DNA of 41,470 nucleotides, taken from assembly GCA_934229385.1 (NCBI GenBank), contig CAKQDH010000007.1:1-41470 (forward strand), written 5' to 3'. Position numbers and translations under genes: made by a program. The notes beneath the pieces were generated by a model. That model did no database searches, was not told where the DNA came from, and saw nothing but the letters and a program-made list of their open reading frames with translations. This document shows, one piece after another, positions 8,785 to 16,079 of the stretch. Position 1 is the first letter of the stretch. Every line of letters starts with the position of its first letter. The DNA is from an uncultured Oenococcus sp. GTDB taxonomy: Bacteria; Bacillota; Bacilli; Lactobacillales; Lactobacillaceae.

Positions 8785-9333
8785 TTAAAATTATAACTAA
8801 ATTTTTTAGTTTTAAAACGTTTTTTATTTCTATATTTTTATTAAAATTTTAATTATTATTTTTGTAGATTTTTGCCATGCTTGGATTTATCTTTAAAATT
8901 ATATTTTTTAAAAAGTTAATGTTTCATTGATATAGTTTACTGAAAATATTTACTGAATACTAATTTCATTATATTTTTAAGTGCCTTTTGAAATTGCATT
9001 AGAATTAAAATGTTCATAATAAGGAATTTTATTTGCTAAAATGTTTCTGATTTTTAAAAATTGTCTGATGAATTTGATATTTTTTTATATTAATCTTTTT
9101 TGAGTAAGCAAAGAATAAAATAAAAAAGTTTTATTTTTTATATCAACTAATTTTTATAAAAGTATTTATAAATAAAAACAATGTGAACCTTTTCGAAATA
9201 ATTCAATGGTGTTTTGAAATGCTTGAAAATGATGAATCAACCTTTTTTTATATTTTCTGTTTGTTTTTAAAAAAGAAATTTATTAAAAATTTTATTTTTT
9301 AAAGACTCTTTAAGCCACGAGTGTTAAAAAAAT
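8785..9333. other. Gene-free AT-rich spacer
   Basis: About 550 bases with no credible ORF. Just after the preceding stop is a short AT hairpin (AACTAAA / TTTAGTT, near 8797-8813) followed by AAAACGTTTTTT, which may act as a weak terminator. The rest shows no structure that I can support. Confidence 0.5.
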
Positions 9334-9373
9334 AAAAAGTCTCCTTAATTAGAACTTAGAACTAGGAGACTTT
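9334..9373 (-). terminator. Rho-independent terminator after the PstS-like gene
   Basis: Read on the minus strand: AAAGTCTCC, a loop of about 19 bases, GGAGACTTT, then TTATTTTTTT. It lies 23 bases past the stop of the phosphate-binding protein gene. Confidence 0.8.
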
Positions 9374-9395
9374 AGCTAATTTTCTATATTTTAAG

Positions 9396-10286
9396 TTATT
9401 TTTTTGTTACTTGATTATTTGAATTTTTAGTTACTTTCATGCTACTTAAAGGAATATAGCCGAGCTTTTTAATATCATCTTTCGTTGATTCTTTATGAAA
9501 AGTTTTGATATATTTTTTTACAGAACTCGAGGGCTTATTTTTTGTATACATATGTTCGTAACTCCAAATTGGCCATTTATTATTTGTTATATTTTTGTTA
9601 ATAGGCTTAACTTGGTTTAACTTAATTGGTTTTATACCCTTTTTATGGATATAATAAAAAGATAAATAAGATATAGATCCTGGAGTTTTACGAACGACCT
9701 TTTGAACTGTTCCATTCGAATCTTGTTCTTGTGTTGTCTTAGGTTTTTGGTTTCCCATTACATTATCATCAAAAGTAACCCGTGTACCTGAACCGTTGGC
9801 TCTATTAACCACAGTTATTTTTTTATTTTTTCCACCAACTTGTTTCCAATTTTTGATTTTACCTGAGAAAATTCCTTGAAGTTGATCTTTTGTTAAATTT
9901 TTTACTTTAACTGATTTATTGACTACTGGAGCAAATCCCACTGCAGCAACTTTATGATCTTTAATCTTGTTTGGATTAATTCCTTTTTGTTGATTAGCAA
10001 AAATATCAGAATTACCTATTTGTACTGAATCATTTGATATTTGTGTTAACCCAGAACCAGATCCACCTCCCTGGATTTGAATTTGTGTAGAGGGGTGTTT
10101 ATCTTGATATTTTTCACCCACTTGTTGTGCTAAGGGCTGGAGAGCTGTCGAACCAACAGCTAAGATTTTTTTATTTGAATCAGCAAAGGCCTGTTTCCCC
10201 TGATTAGCACTCGTCAAAAACGCACCACTAATAGCAGCCGTTGCTAATAAACCACCTAATAATCTTCTTGTTATTAGAGAAATCAT
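9396..10286 (-). CDS. PstS-like phosphate-binding protein, secreted, orphan
   Basis: 296 residues of the PBP-like phosphate-binding family. A signal peptide with a twin Arg at 7-8 and a hydrophobic core (about 9-26) is followed by a plausible signal peptidase I site AFA/DS near 34-36; no lipobox Cys is present. Phosphate-pocket motifs are GSTALQP (45-51), GGGSGSGL (73-80), IGNSD (90-94) and RANGSGTR (162-169). An AAGGAG-type ribosome binding site precedes the ATG. The pstCAB and phoU genes that normally accompany pstS are absent on both sides, so it either serves a transporter encoded elsewhere or has a separate role such as surface phosphate capture. Confidence 0.88.
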   Translation of the reverse strand: MISLITRRLLGGLLATAAISGAFLTSANQGKQAFADSNKKILAVGSTALQPLAQQVGEKYQDKHPSTQIQIQGGGSGSGLTQISNDSVQIGNSDIFANQQKGINPNKIKDHKVAAVGFAPVVNKSVKVKNLTKDQLQGIFSGKIKNWKQVGGKNKKITVVNRANGSGTRVTFDDNVMGNQKPKTTQEQDSNGTVQKVVRKTPGSISYLSFYYIHKKGIKPIKLNQVKPINKNITNNKWPIWSYEHMYTKNKPSSSVKKYIKTFHKESTKDDIKKLGYIPLSSMKVTKNSNNQVTKK

Positions 10287-10364
10287 TATTATTCTCCTTA
10301 TATTAAAAATTTTTTTGTGGAATTAATCCACTAGATTAAAGGTAGCATAAAAAAGATTTTAAAT

Positions 10365-10601
10365 ATGTTAATTATCTTTATAGGCTTATTAAATTTTATT
10401 ATTTTTTTAAAGTTTAAAAAATTACAATCAAAAAAACAAAGCAAAAAAGGCAGCTTGTTTTGTTTTTTAATTATTAAAAACAACTTTTTTGTAACAAAAG
10501 ATTTAGTAAAAAATAATTATATAATTGTAAGGAAATTAAAAAACAAGTTTGGAAAGTTTAATTTAGATTACAAAATTTTAGCTTTTGAAGAAAAGTCTTA
10601 G
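10365..10601 (+). CDS. Doubtful small ORF
   Basis: 78 codons rich in Lys, Phe, Ile and Asn, with a hydrophobic N terminus. No ribosome binding site precedes the ATG, and the composition is what random AT-rich sequence gives. It is listed only because nothing else occupies the space between the divergent PstS-like gene and the small membrane protein gene at 10655. Confidence 0.2.
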   Translation: MLIIFIGLLNFIIFLKFKKLQSKKQSKKGSLFCFLIIKNNFFVTKDLVKNNYIIVRKLKNKFGKFNLDYKILAFEEKS

Positions 10602-10654
10602 ACTCTTAAAAATTAATTAATTAATTTTTTAATAAAAATAAATTGTATATTCTA

Positions 10655-10825
10655 TTAATTTTTCTCAACTTTAATCCCTTTTGCTACACCGTATATACAT
10701 GATAGAAGTATAACTATGGGGGCAATCAGGAATTCTAAAACATTATTAGATAAAACAAAAAAAATTTCTAATGCAGATATAAGTAATAGAAAAATAATAA
10801 ATAAAATGCTTGAAAATTTAACCAT
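10655..10825 (-). CDS. Small two-helix membrane protein
   Basis: 56 residues starting MVKFSSILFIIF. I chose the ATG at 10825 because AAGGAA lies 8 bases upstream; a longer frame starting at 10882 has no such site. Two hydrophobic segments (about 3-23 and 29-47) are separated by a short loop, with a short basic tail (GVAKGIKVEKN). Function is unknown; the size and shape would also fit an immunity protein or a small stress-induced membrane protein. Confidence 0.55.
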   Translation of the reverse strand: MVKFSSILFIIFLLLISALEIFFVLSNNVLEFLIAPIVILLSCIYGVAKGIKVEKN

Positions 10826-11050
10826 ATTAATTTTCCTTAAACTAATTGTAATTATATCATTAATAAAAAAAGAGTTAATCATTTGTGTATTTTTATTAAC
10901 GTTTAAAGTTACTTTCCTTTTTAAATATTAATAAAAATTTATAAAATAATATATTCTAAAATTTTGAGTAAATATAAATTCTTTGAAAAATTAAATTAGT
11001 AATTTAGTTCGATGATAAACGTTACTAAGGATTTAAATATGTTATTATTG

Positions 11051-11079
11051 AATCAATTCATAAACGTTTTGAATTGATT
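11051..11079 (+). promoter_or_regulatory. Dyad operator or leader hairpin before the DUF536 gene
   Basis: Perfect 10-base arms AATCAATTCA (11051-11060) and TGAATTGATT (11070-11079) enclose TAAACGTTT, itself nearly palindromic. The right arm touches the GGAG ribosome binding site of the downstream gene at 11080-11083. Either an HTH protein binds the DNA dyad or the RNA hairpin limits ribosome access. A closely matching word, TAATCGTTTTGAATTG, occurs at 22342-22357. Confidence 0.6.
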
Positions 11080-11089
11080 GGAGCATAAA

Positions 11090-11605
11090 ATGAAATATTA
11101 TACAATGAGGGAAATGGCAGATAACTTAAAATTATCTAAACAGCAAGTTTATAGGTTCTTAAAAAAAGAAAATATTTCAGAAATCAGAACAAAAGGTAAT
11201 AAGAAACTATATAATGCGCAAACGTTTCAAAAAATTTCAAAATATTTTGAAAACGAGCCTCGAAGGGATAAGGATAAAAGGAATGCCTCTTCAGATTCTA
11301 AAGAAAATAGTAATGGCCATATTACTATTGAATCACTTAAATTGCTTCAACAAACATTACAAAACGCTCAAAAACAGTTGTCAATTAAAGATAACCAAAT
11401 TAATGACTTACATCGTTTATTAGATCAACAACAACAACTTAATTTGTCAACAAATAAACAAAATGAAAAATTATTGGGTGATCGTTCACAAAAAAATAAA
11501 AATAAGTCTAACTCAACTAAAACTTATAGAAATAATGCTCAGGAAAAAAATACCAAAAAACCGATAAGAGAACAAAAAGGTTTTTGGTATAAATTGTTTC
11601 ATTAG
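11090..11605 (+). CDS. Plasmid replication-associated HTH protein (DUF536 family, RepX/OrfX type)
   Basis: 171 residues from the ATG at 11090, which has GGAG 7 bases upstream; the TTG at 11078 is too close to that site to be the start. The N terminus is a helix-turn-helix of the excisionase/MerR-like kind (MREMADNLKLSKQQVYRFLK). The middle carries the DUF536 signature, an amphipathic helix ending in LHRLLDQQQQLNLSTNKQNEKL (about 107-128). The end is aromatic-basic (KGFWYKLFH), as in other members. These proteins are encoded next to Rep_3 initiators on theta-replicating plasmids of lactobacilli and lactococci and are thought to help replication or copy control. Unusually, the gene is convergent with the initiator gene instead of lying downstream in the same direction. 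Confidence 0.85.
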   Translation: MKYYTMREMADNLKLSKQQVYRFLKKENISEIRTKGNKKLYNAQTFQKISKYFENEPRRDKDKRNASSDSKENSNGHITIESLKLLQQTLQNAQKQLSIKDNQINDLHRLLDQQQQLNLSTNKQNEKLLGDRSQKNKNKSNSTKTYRNNAQEKNTKKPIREQKGFWYKLFH

Positions 11606-11657
11606 ATACTTAAAGAAAAAATAATTTTGGAAATTTATTTAAATTTATTATTTGACT

Positions 11658-12584
11658 TTAATTATTGTAATTGTTCTTAAAGTTATCTAATATTTCCTGT
11701 GCTTTTTTATTTGAAGTTTTTCTAAGTTTTTGTGTTAGTGAAATATTTTTTTTGTCCATTTTTTTTTCTAATTTTTTTGGATTTTTATATCCATATTGAT
11801 TGTATAGAGCATCTACCATTGTTTTTTTATCTTTTTGATTAAAATTTGTAGAAGCAGTTATATTTCTAATTTTTTTCTGAAGTTCATCCCAACTATTTTT
11901 TTTGAAATCATTTTGGTTCCGTGATTCTGCTTTCCAAGAAATCCAGAAACCGATGATTTTATGGCCTTTTCCTTTTTTGTCCTTTTTTATTTTAAAACCT
12001 GGAAAAATTAAACTTAATTCTTTAACTATGGGTGTGATTACTCTATTTTGAATAGCAGAAGTATTATAACTTTTTGGTACATCTAGTTGTTCTTTGAACT
12101 GGTTTAAAGGTATATACCTTTTTCCTACGGTTCGGTACTGTTTAGTTAACCTAAACATAGTTTTTGAATACGAACTCTTTAAGGTATTAAATTGAAGTAA
12201 ACTAAATCTTGTCCAAGTAGTTAATTCATTTAAAATATACTTTAATTTTGGGTTTATCGAGATAGAAATATAGTCATTGTCTTTATCAATTTCAAATTCA
12301 TCAAATAATATCCATTTTATATATTTATGCTTATCTTCTTTAAAAACTGTAAGAGTTAGCATCTTATTATAAGTTTTTTTTAAATCTTGTATAAATCTTG
12401 TTTTAGCGGTTGATTTATATTTACTGAGATCTTTTAATTTTTTAAAAGAAAAACGTACCTCATCAGTTCCCTTATTTCTCATACGGGAAATGATAGAAAA
12501 AAATAAATTCATTTCTATTGCACTAAACCTGCGGAAGGGGACTGTATTTAATTCATTATCATATTTAACTATCTCATTACTCAA
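11658..12584 (-). CDS. repB: Plasmid replication initiator, Rep_3 family (RepB-like)
   Basis: 308 residues from a TTG at 12584 (LSNEIVKYDNELN...), supported by AAGGAAG upstream. A longer open frame reaching 12752 would add 56 very hydrophobic residues encoded by the iterons themselves and is rejected. Conserved Rep_3 features: NELNTVPFRRFSAIEMNLFF, the first winged helix with FSFKKLKDLSKY, then FEIDKDNDYISISINPKLKYILNEL, FTLKSSYSKTMFRLTKQYR-like helix (here LQFNTLKSSYSKTMFRLTKQ), and the second winged helix around IPLNQFKEQLDVPKSY. The protein binds iterons upstream of its own gene and opens the origin. The C terminus is Lys/Asn-rich. The gene appears intact, so the replicon may be functional. 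Confidence 0.92.
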   Translation of the reverse strand: MSNEIVKYDNELNTVPFRRFSAIEMNLFFSIISRMRNKGTDEVRFSFKKLKDLSKYKSTAKTRFIQDLKKTYNKMLTLTVFKEDKHKYIKWILFDEFEIDKDNDYISISINPKLKYILNELTTWTRFSLLQFNTLKSSYSKTMFRLTKQYRTVGKRYIPLNQFKEQLDVPKSYNTSAIQNRVITPIVKELSLIFPGFKIKKDKKGKGHKIIGFWISWKAESRNQNDFKKNSWDELQKKIRNITASTNFNQKDKKTMVDALYNQYGYKNPKKLEKKMDKKNISLTQKLRKTSNKKAQEILDNFKNNYNN

Positions 12585-12650
12585 AATTGGAACTTCCTTT
12601 TTATACTTTTTACTATATATGTTATACGTTAGTTTAAAAAGGTAAAAAAT

Positions 12651-12735
12651 GAAATACAAAATGTTTTTATTAAAATACAAAAAGTATAATAAATAAATAC
12701 AAATTGTATAAAACCAAAATACAAAAAGTAAAAAG
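12651..12735 (-). repeat. Iterons (four copies, 21-22 bp period): probable plasmid origin
   Basis: The core AAATACAAA recurs with its C at 12657, 12678, 12700 and 12722, a period of 21, 22 and 22 bp. Extended forms are AAATACAAAATGT, AAATACAAAAAGTATAA, AAATACAAATTGTATAA and AAATACAAAAAGTA. The array is 70-150 bp upstream of the initiator start, the normal place for Rep_3 origin iterons, which also repress the rep promoter. Confidence 0.85.
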
Positions 12736-12919
12736 TGATGCTGCAAGATCATTATTAGGACAAAATTTTTAATGCTTTTAAATAGTTTTTAAATATATTA
12801 AAAATAAATATTAAATAAACTTAACCAAAATAACTTATTAAATTTATAATAATTTGTTTTTTATTTAGATTAGCTAGTAAATTAAAAAATAATTAAGTTT
12901 AATTAGAATAATTTAGTAG

Positions 12920-12944
12920 TTAACCTTAATAAAATTAAGGTTAA
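12920..12944. repeat. Perfect palindrome, 11-bp arms
   Basis: Arms TTAACCTTAAT and ATTAAGGTTAA around a 3-base centre AAA. It lies in the 860-bp gene-free region upstream of the initiator. There is no T-run behind it, so a terminator role is unlikely; a protein-binding or cruciform role in origin or copy control is possible. Confidence 0.65.
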
Positions 12945-13151
12945 TTTAAAAAGTAAACATCTATTAAAATTGTAAAAGAAATAAAAATATAAATATTTAA
13001 AAAACTAAATTAAATTTTTCTTTTAATTTTTTAAAAATTTCATTAAAATATTAATCTTTTTAAATTTAAGATTATAGTGGATCTTAACAATATTAGCTTC
13101 AAAAATATAAAGATATATTTAAAAACTAGATTATATTAAGTAAATTGTGTT

Positions 13152-13180
13152 TATTTGATAGATATTATATCTATCAAATA
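13152..13180. repeat. Perfect palindrome, 13-bp arms
   Basis: Arms TATTTGATAGATA and TATCTATCAAATA around TTA. The same geometry as the palindrome at 12920-12944 but a different sequence. It sits between the iterons and the GntR operon and has no T-run. It could be an origin-associated or recombination site, or an operator for the downstream regulator. Confidence 0.65.
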
Positions 13181-13215
13181 CCTTAACCATACTCTTCAAC
13201 TTAAATTAGTTGAAT

Positions 13216-13344
13216 ATACAAAATGTACAAAGTGATAATTACGTTTTATTAGTAAATATAAAAATAAGTTATATTTTGTTCTTATAAGGAAAGGATGAGA
13301 AGAAGCTTAAAAACAAAAAAATATAATAAATACAAAATGTACAA
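13216..13344. promoter_or_regulatory. Two copies of ATACAAAATGTACAA upstream of the GntR gene
   Basis: The 15-base word occurs at 13216-13230 and 13330-13344, 114 bp apart. Each contains the dyad TACA-AAA-TGTA. The position before a YtrA-type GntR gene suggests operators for that regulator. The second copy also extends to AAATACAAAATGT, identical to the first iteron of the neighbouring replicon, so extra initiator-binding sites are an alternative. Confidence 0.6.
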
Positions 13345-13443
13345 GATGAGGTATTTAAAATCTTAAATTTACTTGTTTCAAAGATAAAATAAGATTACTG
13401 TGTTATCGTAGTAGTTATGGATTAGGTCTGATGAGGTTTTTGG

Positions 13444-13818
13444 ATGGAATTTAATGATAAACAAGCTATTTATTTACAAATTAAAAATTATTTATATCAG
13501 AAAATTATTAGTAAGAAGTTTCCTTTATCAAGCCATTTACCATCCGTTAGAAAATTAGCTACTGAACTATCAGTTAATCCTAACACTGTTCAACGAGCTT
13601 TAAGAGAAATGGTAAAAGAAAAAGTTTTAATAACCAAGCGAGGGACTGGTAATTATGTTACTTCCAATAAAAAAATGATTGAAAACTTAAAGAACAAATT
13701 ATTATGTCAAGCTTTAAATAATTTTTATCAGCAGATTTCGGTATTAAACCTAAAAAACGAAGATATTGTTACAAATTTAGAAAAATTTTTAAAAAAAGGA
13801 GAAAGTAATGGCAAATGA
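13444..13818 (+). CDS. GntR-family transcriptional regulator, YtrA subfamily
   Basis: 124 residues. The N-terminal 70 residues are a GntR winged helix: IYLQIKNYLYQKIISKKFPLSSHLPSVRKLATELSVNPNTVQRALREM, with the recognition helix at VNPNTVQRAL. Only a short helical C-terminal tail follows, as in the YtrA subfamily, which has no large effector domain. TGAGG lies 7 bases before the ATG. The stop overlaps the ABC ATPase start by 11 bases, so translation is coupled. Such regulators usually repress their own operon and respond to cell-envelope stress or antibiotics. Confidence 0.92.
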   Translation: MEFNDKQAIYLQIKNYLYQKIISKKFPLSSHLPSVRKLATELSVNPNTVQRALREMVKEKVLITKRGTGNYVTSNKKMIENLKNKLLCQALNNFYQQISVLNLKNEDIVTNLEKFLKKGESNGK

Positions 13819-14524
13819 TATTTTGAGAATTAAAGACCTAAATTATAATAAAAATCGAAAACATATATTAGAGAACGTAAATTTAAATATTGGCAATGGC
13901 AAAATTGTAGGCCTTTTAGGTGAAAATGGAGCTGGTAAAACCACCTTAATGAGAATTATCTCTGGGATTAACTTAGGAGAAACCGGATCTGTTTCGGTTG
14001 GAGGGAAATATAAAGCTTCCGAACGTAAAAGCCAAGTTAGTTTTTCAGATGCGCTTGCTGGTTTCCGAGGAACGGCGAAGATTAAAAACGTTATAAATTT
14101 TTATCAAACAGTTTATCCAGATTTTTTAACCTCTAGGTATAAAGATTTAGAAAAGTTTTTAAGTATAAATGAAGATAATCATTTATCACAATTATCTTCT
14201 GGGATGAAAGAAAAATTAGTAATTGCTTTGGCTTTATCTCGTCAGGTTTCTTTATATCTTTTGGATGAACCTTTTGATGGAATTGATCTTATGAGTCGGA
14301 AAAGGATTATTAAATCTATCATTAATTGGAAAGGTAAGGATTCTACTTTAATTATTTCTGATCATTATGTTTCTGAGATTGCTAAGTTATTAGATGAAAT
14401 AGTAGTGATAAAAAATAAAACTATTTTTACTCAACAAAGTGCAGAAAATATTAGAGAAAATAAAAAACAAAGTATTGAAGATTATTATATGAGTCTTTAT
14501 GAAAAAGAAGGGGACCAGAAATGA
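13808..14524 (+). CDS. ABC transporter ATP-binding protein
   Basis: 238 residues, one nucleotide-binding domain. Walker A is GENGAGKTT (about 38-46), the Q-loop region follows SVGGKYKASERKSQVSFSD, the signature is LSSGMKEKL (about 135-143), and Walker B with the catalytic Glu is LYLLDEPFDGID (about 154-165), followed by a D-loop and the switch His in SDHYVSE. GGAG precedes the ATG. It pairs with the downstream membrane protein; with the GntR gene in front the unit resembles ytrAB-type exporters. Confidence 0.95.
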   Translation: MANDILRIKDLNYNKNRKHILENVNLNIGNGKIVGLLGENGAGKTTLMRIISGINLGETGSVSVGGKYKASERKSQVSFSDALAGFRGTAKIKNVINFYQTVYPDFLTSRYKDLEKFLSINEDNHLSQLSSGMKEKLVIALALSRQVSLYLLDEPFDGIDLMSRKRIIKSIINWKGKDSTLIISDHYVSEIAKLLDEIVVIKNKTIFTQQSAENIRENKKQSIEDYYMSLYEKEGDQK

Positions 14525-15306
14525 AAAAAACAATTGCAAGAACAAAATTTACCCATTTATTTACAGCCATGATTAAACGAAAGTTTCAGGTTATGAGTGA
14601 GATAATAGGTTTTTATTTATTGGCTTTAGTAATATCTTTATTACCTAAAATTTTTGCTGGTAGCTTTTTTGGCAGTGAATGGAAGGGGAATATTTATAGC
14701 AGTATTTCACTTTTTTCTATTTTTGCTATTATTATAGCTTTTGTTTTTATGTCTATTCGTAATGAAGCTATTCTAACTGCTAATCGTTATCGTTTAATTC
14801 CGGTTTCGGATTTAAAATTATATTTGACTGATTTATTGACCACTTTTTTGGGAATGGTTTACTTTTTAATCGTTGAAGCTATTTTAGTAGTAGCTTTTTT
14901 TCCAATCAAATGGTCTCAATTTCAGATGGAAATTACTTTATCTACAGGACAAACAAAGGGTGCTTTAATTAGGCTTTTACTTAATCTGTTGCTTATTTTT
15001 GTTTTGGGTGTTTTAGTTGCTTTTGTAACTATTAGTTTTATCCGCTTAGTTACTCTTTCTATTGTTAGGATTCTTCCTGCTATTAGGCAAAGATTTTTCC
15101 GAGCCGTTATTTATGTTATTATTATTTATTTAATTTTTCAGTTTTTGCAATGGGTATTTCATGAAATAACAAGGATGATTTCTTATCAAAGCACTGGAAA
15201 TATGTTGAGCTTTTTATGGTTTGATTTAATTATTGTAATTTTTGGAGTAGTAGAAGCGATTATAAATATTGTTCTTTTGAATAAATGGGTAGAAACCCGT
15301 AAGTAA
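14521..15306 (+). CDS. ABC transporter permease
   Basis: 261 residues with about six transmembrane segments (near 24-45, 62-83, 107-129, 150-177, 193-213 and 234-255). It has no extracellular enzymatic domain and overlaps the ATPase gene by 4 bases, so it is the membrane half of the exporter. Transported substrate is unknown; membrane proteins of YtrA-type operons tend to act in bacitracin or lantibiotic response or self-protection. Confidence 0.88.
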   Translation: MKKTIARTKFTHLFTAMIKRKFQVMSEIIGFYLLALVISLLPKIFAGSFFGSEWKGNIYSSISLFSIFAIIIAFVFMSIRNEAILTANRYRLIPVSDLKLYLTDLLTTFLGMVYFLIVEAILVVAFFPIKWSQFQMEITLSTGQTKGALIRLLLNLLLIFVLGVLVAFVTISFIRLVTLSIVRILPAIRQRFFRAVIYVIIIYLIFQFLQWVFHEITRMISYQSTGNMLSFLWFDLIIVIFGVVEAIINIVLLNKWVETRK

Positions 15307-15369
15307 TTATTAAGTTTAAGAATTTTATTTAATGAAAAATTAGATAGAATCCTATGAATTTATTCATGA

Positions 15370-15545
15370 GAAGTAGTGGTTATAATAAAATTAGATTAAG
15401 CCTTTTGTAATCACTAATACTCTGGGGATATAGGGATATATCTGGAAACTAGATTATTTAAATAAACTAGCCTCTAATACATTTGTTTGGTATTAAAATC
15501 TCTAATCCTTGGGTTTTGCTCATAATAGTAGACTGATTATTTTAT
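15370..15545 (+). ncRNA. Candidate structured RNA, copy A
   Basis: Non-coding, with more G and C than the surrounding spacers and several local stems: GTGGTTA (15376-15382) with TAATCAC (15408-15414, one G-U pair), GATATA/TATATC around GGGA (15427-15442), and TAATAC/GTATTA (15475-15495). Bases 15398-15500 align with 16276-16377 at about 60 % identity by hand with a single gap, and weaker similarity continues to about 15543. Each copy can form a helix at the same aligned place with different bases: TAATC/GATTA here, GATAA/TTATC in copy B. It is upstream of an 86-codon gene, so it could be a leader of that gene or a separate RNA. I recognise no known family. Confidence 0.5.
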
Positions 15546-15657
15546 TAAAAGCTAGTAAAAATATAAGAACCAAAATAGATAAAATCAGAATTTAGATTAG
15601 TTTTTACTGATTTTATTTTTTATATTTTAAAATTATTAAAAAAATTTAGGAGAAAAA

Positions 15658-15918
15658 ATGGTAAGAATACAATTATTGCTTACAATAGTTGGGGGAAATT
15701 GGGAATATAGTGGTTGGAGAAGAGTCCCTAATGTAAAAGAAGGAATTAAGTTTTTAATAGCTGTTGAAAGTTTATTAAACCGTATTCAAAGCATAAGTTC
15801 TTTAGGTGTGGAATTGCAAGTAAAGGGTAAAGATGAAAAATGGCATAACTGGAAAGATCAACAAGGCAATAATGTTTCTGATTATGTTTTTGCTAAAAAA
15901 GGGAATAAAAATAAATAA
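15658..15918 (+). CDS. Small protein of unknown function between the two RNA elements
   Basis: 86 residues; a strong AGGAG ribosome binding site lies 7 bases before the ATG. The protein is compact and aromatic (GGNWEYSGWRRVPNVKEGIK, then WHNWKDQQGN) with a basic C terminus, and has no transmembrane segment. The Trp-rich strand-like layout suggests a small beta protein, but I do not recognise a family. It is the only gene between RNA elements A and B. Confidence 0.65.
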   Translation: MVRIQLLLTIVGGNWEYSGWRRVPNVKEGIKFLIAVESLLNRIQSISSLGVELQVKGKDEKWHNWKDQQGNNVSDYVFAKKGNKNK

Positions 15919-16079
15919 TGATTTTTACCTTTTTTCGTGGAAAGAAATACGAATTTTTTTAAATTTGATAGTGACTTTTAAAAATTTTCATTTTTTTAAC
16001 CTTTTTACAAGATAGTGATTAATAAAAGTTTTGAAATTAATAGTTAAAGTGATAGTAAAAATAAACTGTTTTTGCATTC

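Noticed and set aside
10716..10931. 71-codon plus-strand frame
   Set aside because: It is antisense to the small membrane protein gene at 10655-10825, which has a proper ribosome binding site.
12585..12752. N-terminal 56-residue hydrophobic extension of the Rep_3 initiator
   Set aside because: It is encoded by the iterons, has no ribosome binding site and is unlike any Rep_3 protein; the TTG at 12584 is a better start.
15833..16015. 60-codon open frame overlapping the end of the 86-residue gene
   Set aside because: It lies mostly out of frame within a gene with a strong ribosome binding site and has none itself.
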